A DNA stretch of 64,000 nucleotides from Tretioscincus oriximinensis (lineage: Eukaryota > Chordata > Lepidosauria > Squamata > Gymnophthalmidae). The stretch lies in contig JAJVDF010000028.1 in assembly GCA_022410635.1 (NCBI GenBank), forward strand, positions 3,523,962 to 3,587,961. The letters run 5' to 3'. Of this stretch, positions 10,450-23,400 are shown piece after piece. Numbering within the stretch: the first letter of the stretch is position 1; each line of letters starts with the position of its first letter. A program made the translations under genes and the position numbers. Below the pieces are notes generated by a model that worked only from the letters and a program-made list of their open reading frames with translations, made no database searches and was not told where the DNA came from.

Positions 10450-10680
10450 TACTATTTTTCAATTTCAGAGAAATAGCCGTGTTAGTCTAGCAGAAAGTCC
10501 AGCAAAGGAGCTAGCAGCACTTTGAGACTAACTTGAGAAAAGTGGTTGGCATAAACTTTCATAGACAGGTCTACTTCTTCAGATGCATCTAGGAAGTAGA
10601 CCTGTCTATGAAAGCTTATGCCAACCACTTTTCTCAAGTTAGTCTCAAAGTGCTGCTAGCTCCTTTGCTACTATTTTTCA
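10450..10680 (+). mobile_element. Penelope-like fold-back element, copy A, with 12-bp TSD
   Basis: The element (about 10462-10668) starts ATTTCAGAGAAATAGCCGTG and is mostly two inverted arms meeting near 10585. It ends CTCCTTTGC. The 12-base direct repeat TACTATTTTTCA flanks it (10450-10461 and 10669-10680). The arms contain a CTGAAGA...GAAAG core like that of hammerhead ribozymes. It encodes no protein. Assignment to Penelope-type terminal repeats rests on my recollection of similar reptile repeats and on the hammerhead-like core. Confidence 0.65.
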
Positions 10681-13080
10681 GTTTGGGAGATGCGTGGACA
10701 GGATTTAAACTGAAATAATCTATGTCTTTCAATCAATTATGAAAAGTGATTCCAACTCAAACATCAGTGTTTCATTCAACTTTGCTGAAAGTGAAATGCA
10801 GCATAATGTAACTAAGGATATACTTCTTGTCCCCTGCTGACATCAAAATTGGAATATCATCTCTCCCCAAAGGAAAACTTTCCCACCTAATAAAAAGCCT
10901 TGAGGTACTCAGTTCTCACCTTTTGCTCATCTTACCTAACATTTGGTATTGTTGCATCAACCTCCATCTTCCCACTGACTTTTACAATTTTCATTCAGAA
11001 TGCATGTTACATGCCATTGATTATATAGATCATAAGTTAAACAGGATCTAAGTACAAGTGTTTTAATACTCCCATAAACTCCCATATTAAGCCTGACATT
11101 GGATCAGAGAAAATAAGGGATGTCCCCATGCTTAACAGCTTATTGTTGATACAAAGGCCACATTCCCATTGTCCTTTAATNTGTGCACGACTGAGAAGCC
11201 AAAGCCTATCGTTCCAACTGGGTTACCGTAAAAATGGGCTTGGAAGTACTGCAGCATCACTCTAAACGAACACTACAGGTTTCTGCTCCACAGTCCCTGG
11301 TGAAACTGCATCGTCATTACTGTTTTTTGTAATTCGCACCATTTGTACACTGACAACGGAGATCAGACAACAAAAAGCGAATGAGCGAGTGGGGGCTGGT
11401 GGCTCTTTTGTTTGGCATTTCCTCCAGGCTCAGCAGCTTCCCTCCCTGATCTGGAAAAACAAGTTCCTTCAGCTACTGCTGCCCGGTGAAAGAGAGTCAT
11501 TGAGCCCTCTCAGCACACAACAGTCAGGGCATTACAATGGATGCTCAGGGAATGCTCATGTAAAATTTAACCCTTCACTTTCATTTTGGAATGATAAAAT
11601 CTTTTTTCCATTACCTTTTAAAGTTTTAATGGGAGTATCTGTCTCTAGTTTAATGCTGGACATACCAAAATGCCGGACATACCAAATGTCTTTACTTATT
11701 ATTAAATACCCGAAGCTCTATATTTATATTNCTAAATTTATAAATTGTATATATATGTACCCTTGTTTTTAATTTTTGAGGAGGGGTCTTTTGGGGACTT
11801 GTCTTTGAAGAGGATGACAACTGCCATAAGCCTTGGCTTCTTTTAGAAGTTCCAGTGCCTCTTTTTCCTATTTTTTGAGATTCCTGTCCTGCTTTCCAAT
11901 TTTATGATCTGGTAACCCTAGTTGGACATTTCAACCCTAGTCAGTCATTTCAAATTCTATTATGAACAATTCTAACATACTCCAAAAGGTGCATTAAGTA
12001 TATTAATTTCAACTAAATAGTAAAATAAAACCTATTGAACTCATAGTTTCCAACAATCCATGTCCATGTTCTAGTTTGCAAAAATCATGTCCAACAATAA
12101 TCTAAGAATACTAATATTCATTCTACTGTTCCAGACATTTCTGGCTTTGATACATTAAAACTATTTATCTAGTAAATACATAAATATTAGATATGTTCAC
12201 TGCTGTATTAAGACCTCAGCATTATGTTTTCCATACATATTTAACCTCAGATTATGCATTTTCTTGTGCTTCATATATTTAATTACTGCATTTTGTTTTC
12301 TTTGTAGATAGGAGGCGAAAATACTCACAATTGTCAGATTTATCTATTTAAAAGAAGACTTAATTCAGGAGTAATGGATATATGGCTCCTTAGGTTTTGT
12401 GAAACTGAAATTTCTACCATGTCTTTTCACTTATGTTGTTCATGACTGATGGGACTTGCAGTCCAACAACATCTAAGCATTAGCCACTTCTGAAGAGGAT
12501 GAACTACTTGTTGGGAATAACTGGAGACTTTCCAAATATATCTTTAGATACAGATAAGTAATGAAATTGACCATTAAGGTATTGACCAAATGACAGCACA
12601 GACATTCAGATTTGACATTCAATAAACAGGTGTTCTGTTCTTGGCAGAGAATTTTCTTCTTGCAGAATTAGAGGTAAAGTTTGTCATTTAATGCAAAGGC
12701 TCAGTATTGACTTTTCTTCCTCCTCCTTACTTGCGTTTTAATATGGATTCTAACCAGCAACAGCCACACATGCCATGATTGCCTTCAAAAGGTTATTCTG
12801 ACAGCAAGTGGCAGGCAGATTCATAATTCTCCAATAACATTCAGTCCAACCTAATAGGTGAAATCACCTGAAGCAATGGAACAGGTTTTTAGATGGAAGT
12901 GAAGCCATTTCTGTTCTTCCTTCCTGAGGCTACTGAGAAGCAGACTTTTTGAAATATTATTACGATGCCCTCTGTGATAGTAATTTAGGCTTCTAGATGT
13001 GAAGGGCTGACGTGCATGGTTCCAACATAAGTGGGTTTGGTTGAACATACCTCATTGCCAATAGCTTCTCCCCAGACTAA
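10681..13080. other. unannotated interval
   Basis: Mostly AT-rich. A short repeat-like segment is noted at 12434-12495. The part at 11150-11560 is somewhat GC-richer without recognisable content. Confidence 0.4.
12434..12495. repeat. short interspersed-repeat scrap
   Basis: GATGGGACTTGCAGTCCAAC followed by AACATCT resembles a string found repeatedly in reptile genomes, probably a DNA-transposon remnant. Too short to classify. Confidence 0.3.
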
Positions 13081-13420
13081 TATTCAACACAGAGTGAATT
13101 CAAATGAGTTTTACACACATTCTCTTGATTAATAGAAAATGGCAGAGTGTAGGAGACTGAAACAGTCCGTGCTTTGCTTGATTAATTAATAAGGGACTCT
13201 CTTTTCCCAGCTTCAACTCATTATGCTAATGAAGTGTCATCAATTAAGGCTTTCCCCTGATTATTGAATCTGTCAAGGAGTGTTCAGTTTAAAAACTGCA
13301 TTCCGTTGCTATCTTACTCTTTGTGGAATTGACGCTGCAGATGCATAAAAATGCTTCTTCCATTAGCTGTAGTTCATTCCACTTTCTCATCACTCTATCT
13401 TCGTCCTGACCTTGAGACAG
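13081..13420. promoter_or_regulatory. candidate conserved non-coding block
   Basis: Dense homeodomain and POU-type cores: TTGATTAATTAATAAGG, TTATGCTAATGAAG, TCAATTAAGG and TGATTATTGAAT within about 120 bases. The block is free of repeats. This composition is typical of vertebrate developmental enhancers, but conservation cannot be checked here. Confidence 0.35.
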
Positions 13421-13738
13421 CTGAATCTAGAATGATACAGAAAAATGATAGAATAACAGCCCTATCTCTGGAAGTGTGGGTCAAGAGAACATACTAAAAA
13501 AAATACATTGTATTCATTATCACCAAATTTCTGATAATTATTAATGACCTGACTGAAGATAAATTTAAGGACAACATGTAACTTACAAGAAGAAAATGTT
13601 GTGCTACAAGAAGTAATTATAGTAGATCAACTCATAGTGAAAATTATGCTTTATCTCTCTGGACAGTTGTCTGGAAAGACATGTAAGATACANTGCTTAG
13701 AGGAAGCATCTATACAGGATTTGATGTTCATTACTTAC

Positions 13739-13980
13739 AATACAAAAATAGTCCAGCAAAGGGGCTAGCAGCACTTTGAGACTAACTTGAGAAAAGTGGT
13801 TGGCATAAGCTTTCNTAGACAGGTCTACTTCTTCAGATGCATCTGAAGAAGTAGACCTGTCTACGAAAGCTTATGCCAACCACTTTTCTCAAGTTAGTCT
13901 CAAAGTGCTGNTNGCCCCTTTGCTGGACTTTCTGCTAGACTAACACGGCTATTTCTCTGAAATTGAATACAAAAATAGTC
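13739..13980 (-). mobile_element. Penelope-like fold-back element, copy B, with 15-bp TSD
   Basis: Same element as 10450-10680 but in the opposite orientation: its complete end is at the right (CGGCTATTTCTCTGAAAT). The element spans about 13754-13965 and is flanked by the 15-base direct repeat aatacaaaaatagtc (13739-13753 and 13966-13980). The two arms are almost perfect inverted repeats about the central GATGCATC near 13837. CTGAAGA and GAAAG cores are intact in the right arm. No coding capacity. Confidence 0.7.
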
Positions 13981-15073
13981 TGCATACAGATTGAAACAGA
14001 TTTTAGCATAATTTCACCTCAATTCATTGTGTCATGTATATGCATGAAAGGTCATGCTGTGATGATGAACTAATTTAATCCATTATCCCTATTTTCCTTG
14101 CATAATCCCATACTATATTTTAATTTGCTGCTTAGTCATGATTGACTTNTAGCAATATTTTTTATTTGAAGTTTTTTAAAGTCTCAACATCACCTATTCA
14201 TTGCACTATTCAGGATAATAAAAGTCACTATGACCAAAAGAGTGGAAGTGGAAAAGCAGCATTTGAAGGCCTTTCATTCATCTTCCAGAGTCATGATCCA
14301 TAGTTTCATGATATTGAGAAATTGTTATCCATGCTGTTGCCTCATCTGTCATATCCTCAGGACACAGGGGTATGGCTTAAGAGGTCAATGTGGGATTTCA
14401 ACAGCAGGTGACCCTTGAAGATATATGTGGAATTCAGGCTTTTCTAACATCTACCACATATGTTTAAGTGAGATAAATCAAGGAGTTTGATACATTTTAA
14501 GGGATTGCAAACAACTTCAATATGTGGTGCTTCCAGAAAAGTCCGTTGTAAAAGTCCACTGCTGGAGAATATCCACACAACTTTCAACACTGAAGCCCTT
14601 TCTCAATCAAAGCTTATTTTACATTATATCTCAGAATAAGTACTTGTCATTCACTAGCTAGTGCAAACTAAGGAATTCCCAGAATGGCAAGTCCCTAGAT
14701 ATAATCTAATGCAAAAAGGAACCGAGTACCCCTCGTATGGTAAGAAGAAATTGGACCAGGGGATAATCCTGGGGCAATCTTGAAACTGATTCTTACTCTG
14801 TCATTTCCTCATGGAATAACTGCTGGCCCTGGGTACAAGTGCCTGCCCATTTTCTTTTTGTGTGCACGCNCTTCAGTTATAACAATACTTTTGCAATAAC
14901 AGCAATTCCTCTTAGGAAATAACCAATAAGGAAAGCAATCCAGCATGCCATAAGCAAAACAGCACACGAGGCATGCATTAGAGGTCTATTTTTGTCATAT
15001 CTATATAATATTGTAGTTTTTGTTGCTGTCTCCCAGGAATATATTGTTTTTAATTGTGTGTGGAAATTCCAAT
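13981..15073. other. unannotated interval
   Basis: AT-rich, short random frames only. Confidence 0.45.
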
Positions 15074-15395
15074 GCAGGAAAGAGGAAGAAGGGGGAAGGA
15101 AAGAAGGAATAAAGGAAAAAAGAAGGGAAGGAAGATAAGGAAGAAGCAAAAGAGGAAAAAAGAAAAGAATGGAGAGTAAGGAATGAAGGAAGGGCAGAAA
15201 GTAAGGAATAGGGGCAGAAAGCAAGAATGGAAGTAAAAAGAACAAACGAAAGCATGAAAGAAGAAGGAAAGAAAGAACAAAGAACAGAGAAAGGAAAATA
15301 CAGGAAAGAGAAAAAAGGAAGGAAGGAACATAAGGAAAAAAGACAGAAAGAAGGAAAGAAAGAAGAAATGGCAGAAATGATGAAAGGTAAGGAAA
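15074..15395. repeat. long purine tract (imperfect GGAA/GAAA)
   Basis: About 320 bases almost entirely A and G on the plus strand, with scattered T and C. It is built from GGAAGGAAAG, AAAGAAGG and similar units. The apparent Phe/Ser/Leu-rich minus-strand frames (up to 194 codons) and Lys/Glu-rich plus-strand frame come from this composition and are not genes. Confidence 0.85.
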
Positions 15396-16088
15396 ACAAA
15401 AGGATGCATGTATACATGTATTCAATGTGCAGCCCTGGTGCCTAGCTAGAAATAATACCATTTTCCACCATTCACTTACGAAAAGGCTTGGAATGAAACA
15501 AAGTTGTCACCTCTGCCTTGGGAACACTTCTTTTAATATTTAATTGTATAGGAAAGATTCACACAGTTGCTCTATGAAGACTAATTTTACAGATCAAAAT
15601 ATAGCATACTGTTTGACAGGAGCTACTCAAGCTACCTGTAAGCAATCTGCCTATTATTTTAGAAAGAGAAGAGTCTATGACAATATTGCTAACTGATTTT
15701 TTCTTTTTCTCCTAACATTGTGCAAAAACATATTTCACTTCACATGATTGACTGACAGAAATATAAGTCACCTTCAGCATCAAACATTATTATATAGTAA
15801 GTCAGCAGAGGTTCTAGCACCATTTTTAAGCTTTGAACTTTTTTTATATACATCAAAAGTTTTTAGTCTGTCACAACGAAAAGCAAAAGAGTCAGACTAA
15901 GTCACAGTTGGATGAGTGCAGTCTTGGATTTTTTGTTCAGCTAAGAATCTTTTTTTAAAGGTAAGATTAGTCTTACTTGAATGCTCCCCATCCCCCTTCA
16001 CTTTGGAAATAGGTCAATGAAATTAGGGCTAAACTGTTCTTTCTCTTAAATATAGGAGGGACACTGTTACAATAAACAGTAAATATAG
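15396..16088. other. unannotated interval
   Basis: No recognised feature. Confidence 0.45.
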
Positions 16089-16218
16089 ATTTCAAAGAAA
16101 TAGCAGTGTTAGTCTAGCTCCAGAAACTCTAGCAAGAGGACCTTGTAGGATTTTTGAGACTAACAAGAAAAAGCTGGGAAGCATGAGCTTCTATAACTAA
16201 CTGCACTTATTTAGATGC
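16089..16218 (+). mobile_element. Penelope-like fragment, old copy
   Basis: Begins ATTTCAAAGAAATAGCAGTG then TTAGTCTAG, followed by TTTTTGAGACTAACAAG and GCATGAGCTTCTATAAC. These match the head and left arm of the 10.5-kb element with many changes. The hammerhead-like core is degraded. No target duplication seen. Confidence 0.6.
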
Positions 16219-16479
16219 TAGGGAACAGATGCTGCTTCCATACAAAGTTCTCCTTGTATGGAAGCAGCTTTATAGGATCATCATGGAGCTTCCATCATGT
16301 GCAACAATGAAGCTTTCATTCTCCTCCCGAGACTCACCCAGGTTAAGCTCAGTTGTCATGGAATAATTAGATAACTTATGCTGTCTGACATCAGCCCCAA
16401 ATGTCTGCTGCTCCCATAGGTGTGTGGCATGCCATCGTTGGACTTCTGGTACTGCAAGAAGATGCTAGCCATTCAGGAC

Positions 16480-16865
16480 TGCCACCGCTGCTCATTCCCG
16501 CGCCCCCCACCGCTGCCACTGCTGCCGCCCCCGCTAACTCCGCCCCCCGCCGCCTAAATAAAAGGTGCTGGCACTGCTGCGTTAGCTGCCAGCGAGGGGG
16601 GGCGTGGCGTTAGCGGAGGCCGATAACGCCGCTGCCTCCACTAACGCCACGCCCCCCTCGCCGACGGCTAACGCAGCAGTACCGGCACCTTTTATTTAGG
16701 CGGGGGGAGCGGCGGGGGGGGGCGGGGGGAGCGGAGGCAGCCGCCCCCGCTAACTCTGCCCCCGCTAACTCTGCCCCTGCTAACTCCGCCCCCCGCCGTG
16801 CCCCCTGCCTAAATAAAAGGTGCCGGAACTGCGTTCCGGCGCGTTCCGTCACAAAAAAAGCCCTG
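16480..16865. mobile_element. GC-rich hAT-type palindromic element, left end missing
   Basis: The right end (GTTCCGTCACAAAAAAAGCC CTG, ending at 16865) matches the right end of the complete element at 28869-29060. Inside, two arms of about 80 bases (about 16541-16620 and 16628-16712) are inverted copies bearing CCTAAATAAAAGGTGC and GTTAGC motifs. Three copies of a 16-base CCCGCTAACTCTGCCC-like unit follow at about 16745-16792. I find no left terminal repeat, so the copy is truncated or rearranged. Pure GC-rich composition mimics a CpG island, but this is transposon DNA. Confidence 0.6.
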
Positions 16866-18000
16866 GAGATAAATATGAACAAAGGGGTAATCGGGTAATT
16901 TCAGGTTTTACTTCATAGTATGGAGTGGACTTAATATGTAGCAATTTACATATCTGTTGGAAACCAGATCTGTAGAAGGATGGTTTGACTTTTTTCATTC
17001 ACACAAAAAGAATGAAAGGTGAATTATTATATAAGACTAGTGGAATGAGCCCACTACCCGAGTTTAATGCAAAGAGATGTCTAACTTAATCTTCTTCTTC
17101 CTTTCTACTTGTGTTGTTCCTTCCCTGTTCCTGCTGCTGTGCTGGGCCAGGTTCCATGGCAACTGTTGACCGTCTGGCCCTGGCTGTAGAATATTGATTA
17201 CATCACACCAGGCCCTCGGATTTGTCCAAATATTGTCCAATTATAGAGCTTTCAGGGACTATTGTGACCCTAGGAAAATATATATTGAGAGATTAGGTCA
17301 ACTTTTTGATGATAGTCTTCAAATGGATTAACAGAGAAAAAAGTACTCGAGGGGAAACTCTTTCCTATATGTGGAAGAAGAGAAAAAGCTAAAGAAGAAA
17401 GAAAATCTAGGTTCACTTGGATTTTTAAAAACTACATAAAATGGAATTCTGGAGGATTCACCATTAGAGAAGCAGACTCGGCAGATTTCATTTAAGAAAG
17501 AACATTATCATTATTTCTCAAAATTTGAGGACCTCTTATTGGTTTTATGAATAAGGTGGGAAATGCTGGGGATTTGGGCTATTTAATGACTATAACATTG
17601 CTTGTGAAGCAACGAACATCTTACTGGGCAGTATAAATGTGGATATGCAGTTCATCACTGAAAAGAAGGTCAGAAGTTATTTGAATCTTTCTTTTCTATT
17701 TTTTTCTTTCTTTATATTTTGTAGAATTTAAATTTATAACATTTTAAAAAAACTCTAAAAGGCCATCTTATTCATCCATTAATATGGCATCCCTTCAAAT
17801 GGACTCTTTGAAGCTGTAGAATATCATAAGGATCCATATCTAATTTAACTGTCTTTAAACTTGTGTTATGGATAAAGATAAAAGATAAAGGTTTTCTCAT
17901 ATGGGGTCACATAACAGTCAGAGATAATGCCTTTTTTCACTCATCCATTTAATGAATGCTTTCAAGTGGTCTACAATGTCAGGTATCACCATTGCAAGAT
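16866..18000. other. unannotated interval
   Basis: AT-rich, no recognised feature. Confidence 0.4.
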
Positions 18001-20420
18001 TAGGTCTCTGAAATTCATGTTTCATTGGAGTCAAATAATGATCCCTGTTGCCTGGCAATGAAGAACAGATTCATTAGATAAGCTTGGCCATTATGTTTTT
18101 GTTCACTGAGCTTAAATTTTGGGTTGTTCCTGGAGCCAAACTTGTAAAACTTCAATTGACTGGCTATCTGAAGCAGACTCTAGAGAAATGAGATCCAAAT
18201 CACCAAGACCAGAGCAGATAGGGATTTTGAGAAATACCTACATGATCCATGAGAATAACATTATATGTGTGACTGATTGGTGGGATCTGCAAACTTATGT
18301 GTGCTTCAGAAGGGTACATGTTGGCATGGAATGCATTGCCCATATGACCATTACACCTGATCCAATCCAGTGATCTAGCAGGTGAGGTGACCTTTTCAAA
18401 ATGATTTCCAAATGGCCCAAGTTAAATTCTCCAGCCTGCTATCATCATAGAGACCAGTGATAACACTAGGAATGGCCCATATAATAATTAATTGGGCTTC
18501 AGGCCATTTCCAATATGTGGCAGTGTGCCCCTGCATGGCAAAGTTGTAAACAAAGGACTTTTGATACCCAACATGGAAGCTGGTCTAAGGCAGAATGGCC
18601 ATCATGCAGATGGCTACACCCAAATTACACAGCACATGCTTTTTTTCCTGTTCCAGGATGTTTTGTCCATACTCCACATCACCTATGACACAGTGTAGGA
18701 ATTATCTTAAGGCCCTTCAGTATTTTTGACAATATTCTATATTATATTAGCTTACATATATCTCTTGACAAATTGGTATTTTCAAATATAATACCTTTAA
18801 ATTACACATTTAAATATCTATTAAAATAGGAACTTTTATGTACAGAAAAATGTTGTTGCCAATTCAGCAATGATTCCGTGAAGAAATCCATATAATAGAA
18901 AATGTGAATCTATAAAGCCTTTAAAATGTGAGGGAAAGACAAATGCTTGGAGCTCATCCAGAAGCAAAGTATTGAATTGGCCTTCAGCTTTCCTTTCTTC
19001 TTCCCATATGTTCTTCTGCTAAATTAAGAACTATACTCTGGCATGCATCTCTAATATGAAACAAGGATGGCAGCAATATCTGGAACACCACACTGCAAGA
19101 CTAGACTTTACATTTACCTGCAGGAAATAGTAATCATAAACCATTACACAACCTGGATCTGCTTTTGTTTTTTATACTTACCAGTATGGTGTAGTGGTTA
19201 GAGTGAAAAACCAACTTCACTATAAAAGAGCTCAAAACTAAGAAAGAATACCAATACATGTTGAAAAATAAACAATAAGAATCACATAAACCCAACAATG
19301 CATTGTCTGGTCTGGTCAGACCACACTGTAAAAGGTTGGCTAAGAAGACTTAGACTAGAAGATCTAGTTCACTGCATTCGAATTGCTGTGGTGCTGTTTC
19401 CTATCCTACCAGATCAACTTTGGACTGTGTTTGAACAGTTCCCAGAGGACAGGATAAAGGTTAAGTATGAGGCCAGTTCCATCTGCTAGGACCATTCACG
19501 TGAGCAAGTGAGTAACTTCAGGATAATCTGCCTGAAGTTCATATTTTGGTTTCATAGTTTGAGTACCACAGTGAGATTTGAACTATTCGGTATGTCCCCC
19601 ACTCAAACCTAGCTTTGAATCTTGGGAACAAGCATCAAGGTTGCAGGCCAAAATTGTTTCTCTAGAAATGTCATAGACATTGGAATAAGAAATGGGTTGT
19701 CCTTGCCATTGCTCCCTAATTTTGCAATAGTAGCAGAACACAATATGCATGGAAGCCATTTTAAGTGGTTCCTTGCAAGAACAGTTCTGGGTGCAGACAC
19801 TGGACTCAGAAACAGGTCAGGTGTTGGGGTCCATGANGTGACAGAAGGATACTATATGGCTGCAGATTATGGCTCTTTCCTGAAATGGAGATCTATCATC
19901 TGCATGATAATGGATTTGTGGCAGACCTGAAAGGAACCTTTCATAGTATGCATTTGCATGTGAATTACAGCCTTCTGTTATAGGATAAATCCCCAAATCA
20001 GGCTAGATTCCTGTACAGATGACATGGTAAAATGTGAAAGGGGGGAAACACGGCATAACCCAATATCCTGTCAATTCATGCTTAACTTCAAAATCCACAC
20101 AGAACTGGCAAAGCTGGTGAGATGAATGCACATGAAGGACCAGTAAGTTGATACTATGCATGTCAGCCAGCTGGCGTTATGCAGTCCTGGCTGNCATCTT
20201 CTCACAGTATCACAGGTCTGTGCGTCAGTGGCATACACCAGACTGCAAATTGCTTCCCAATGGAAGTAGAGATATTTCAGAAAACATCAGGATCTTTCTT
20301 GACAATGTAGCCTTTTCCTGGGTATTTCCCAGGTGAACAGAAGCTTCATTGTCCCATGGAGCAGAGCGGTCATGAAGATCATATTGATCCAGGTATGAAA
20401 ATCTCATATACACAGGGCCT
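18001..20420 (-). other. coding-like relic of unknown origin, low confidence
   Basis: On the minus strand, several stretches have fewer stops than expected. From about 20130 to 19590 one frame of about 180 codons has only two stops and includes VKHELTGYWVMPC and CYYCKIREQWQG. Around 18000-17900 another frame reads LAMVIPDIVDHLKAF. At 20225-20413 a further frame reads SYLDQYDLHDRSAPWD. I recognise no domain. It could be an ancient gene or transposon relic, or chance. Confidence 0.2.
19178..19206 (+). repeat. Sauria SINE 5' end scrap
   Basis: CCAGTATGGTGTAGTGGTTA followed by GAGTG matches the A-box end of Sauria SINEs, then similarity stops. Only about 29 bases. Confidence 0.4.
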
Positions 20421-23400
20421 CAGTGTGGACTGGGCATTTGTGTCAGCAAGATTTTGCAAATTATCTAGACACAAAAAATTACAGGTTTATTGGCATGTAA
20501 GAAGTGAAGGGATCCTTAATGACTAGAGATTGGTCTAACTGTAAATGAGAACATTATACACATGTGTTTTCAAAAACACAATGAATGTGCAGATGGCTTA
20601 GCAACAGCATTCTTGATTAAACTCCCTCTCGACACATAACCAAATTGTGAAAGAATTACTGACAGTCGTAAGATTTACCTAGCCAGCGGCTATTAAATTG
20701 CCATTGCCATGGAAACTGTAAAATAAAGCACTCTAGAATTCTGTGAAAGCAAGAATTGCAATCAGCACCTAAGTTCTTAGGCTTCTTATCACTTTTATTT
20801 GAGTTACTACAGCTGTAAAATAACCTCTTTTGAAGGAATCAGCAACAAGTGACTAATAAGCTACAAAATGTTCACTGAAGGTACAGTCGGATACCCAAAA
20901 TGATTTCTACCGGTATTTTTTATGGGTTCAAGTGATGACATTGGCAGATTAATACTTGTGCTTTTAAATAATCTTCAACAATGAAGAACTGGATTGAAAA
21001 AAAATAAAAACAAAATCAGGGACAAGCTTCTCCCACCCCAGTTTTTATAGGCTTTAGACCAGTTCTTCAGAATTGAAGTTGATAAACCATCATGTGTTTA
21101 ACATGTGTATGACTGTAGCCATCAAAAGAAGAGAAAAGACTTTGCTGGGCAACTATCCAAACATCCCCTGTTGTTTTTGGATCGATGTATGAGGAGATTC
21201 TCAAGAGTCTGGTTTTCAGCACTCATAACTTGTGATTTCTTCCCATTTCCACCTTGTCTTCTCTCTTCCTATTATATTTCTGCCTGTCCTGGTGGCATAA
21301 TGCTAGTTGGAAAACTATGTGTCAGCACTCATTGCTGCATCTTAATTTAAAATAGGAGCAGGAACACTGCCAGAATTGCCACCAAATTGTGTCATCCTGT
21401 CAGCTTAGAAATGTAAAGAGCTACACAATCTGCTGCTTATCACAGGAAAGTGTACAGGAAGGTAAAACCCTGTGTGTGGATTCAGTTCTCTAGCTTGACT
21501 TCATTTCACAGGGAACTGCCCAAAGTATTACTCTATTTTTCAGTTCTAGGATCAAGATACTATATTTCTGTTCAGAGATAAATCACAACTAATGCAGTGC
21601 AATTCAAAACCCGTTTGAACTTGAAAACCCAAGTGGCCTATTCCAGCTTTAATAGTCTATATGAAAGAAGCACATTTTCATGGCTAGGTAAAACATGTAG
21701 GATTAAAAAAACATATTTACCATGCTAGATGTTCTGTTTTAGTGAATGTGGATTAGATTGATTCAGATCAGCTGTAGCAACGAGTGTCTGAATTAAGTAG
21801 GGTGGATAGCATTAGACATAGGGCAATGCATTCTATAATGCAGATATCTAGTCTATTTAATGCAACATGAGTCTCTGGGTAGTATTTGGAACAGGGTAGT
21901 CGGGCTGCATTCACATGGAACATGATTATTCCAGAATTTCCTGATGATCCAGTTTATCAGGCTATTGATTTCATTCATCTTGCCCATATCTTTCCAATGT
22001 ATTCTAAGGTCTGCCATTCTACTGAAAAAAAGATTTCCTGTATGCATGACACATTCTTCCAGCAGCCATTTTGTTTTCTAGTTGTCAAAAGGAAACACAG
22101 GAGTCCCTCCTATAAAATGCTGTTGGATAGGTTGCAGTCAGTGGCAGATTCCATCGTCTCTCACCCTTGCAGTTTCTCACAAAGTTATCTGAACATCACA
22201 GCCTTTGCACAATAACCCTATATAGCAGTCCGATTGATAGTTTTCCCGGTAAACTGTTAATTTGGATAATCAATTCTAAAACCTGAATTCTGTCAAATGC
22301 AACCCAAATTCAACTTGCAAGTAGATTATTGTCTCCGGCTGCAGGTACATGCAAGACACACTGATGGCTCCTGCAGGAGTAACGGTGGGTTGTCAGTAAT
22401 ANAGTAGCTAGAAACCTGTGTTTTTCTGGGTTTAATGAGAGCTCATTTTCCAGCTCTCATGGCATAGCCCGCTTTGAATCCGCTTCTTTCCCTTCATCTG
22501 ANGTGCATTGATGTGGTTGCTTGTGCACAGCATAGCGGAACGGGAGACATACATGTGACCTGAAAAGCAGGTTTGTCTCACACATTATGTGACGGGACTA
22601 CCTGCCTCTCATCGGCCTTACAGTTCCCCATGCGCAATATGTGCAGACCGATGGGTAACTCCTTAAAGTCTGAAATAGGTGGGTAAATCTGCCTTTTAGC
22701 CCTCATATGTCTCAACTCAGCCAAAGTAAGTTACTGCCTCTGGGTTCGAATGCTTGTTGCTAACTTAACATTGGCTCATCACTAATGTTGCATATACTGT
22801 AGCCGAAGCAACTCCATTGTGAAGAATGATGTTGTGAAGATTATGCAAAGGTGAGTTTGCTGCATTGCCAAACAACACATGGATAAAAACTACTTTCTTT
22901 AAACTGTTATATATATATATTAAAAATCCACATAAACTCTGAGACAAAAAACATTTTTCATGAAAAGCTTTCTTTGCTTTGGCTCAGCCCTAATTTTAAT
23001 CATGTTTGCTTAAGAAGCCTGACTCTTCCTTACCATCTGATGGTCATATTTGCATAACAAGTGGTATTGTCTGTTCTGCTAATGGCTTTCTTTCTCTAAT
23101 TACTATTTTGGGTAATTTTTGGTGTTCACTGGTAATTTTGAGCCACAGCTGCTGCTTCTCATTTGATTTGTTTACTTTCTATAGGGTAATTTATATTAGG
23201 GAAATGAATTTCATTAGGCTAGAGTTTTTATGCATCTTGTGGGAGTATAATCCATTTCTGAGGGTTCTTATTCGCAAGCTTTGCTTGTAATTATTTACCA
23301 GGAATTTTGATGTTATGCTGCTGTATATATTATTTTCTCTTTACCCAAGTTCAGATTGGATGAGTTTGTTATCTCCTCATGTTCTGATAGCAGTTTTTTG

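Noticed and set aside
15001..15461. Long minus-strand frames (up to 194 codons) rich in Phe, Leu and Ser
   Set aside because: They lie across a GGAA/GAAA purine tract; composition alone removes stops in several frames. No domain or signal consistent with a gene.
16401..16882. Apparent CpG island with Ala/Gly-rich frames
   Set aside because: It is the GC-rich interior of a hAT-type repeat; frames are produced by inverted and tandem GTTAGC units.
21886..22215. 110-codon frame as a small gene
   Set aside because: No domain, no splice or promoter context, and length is within chance for this amount of sequence.
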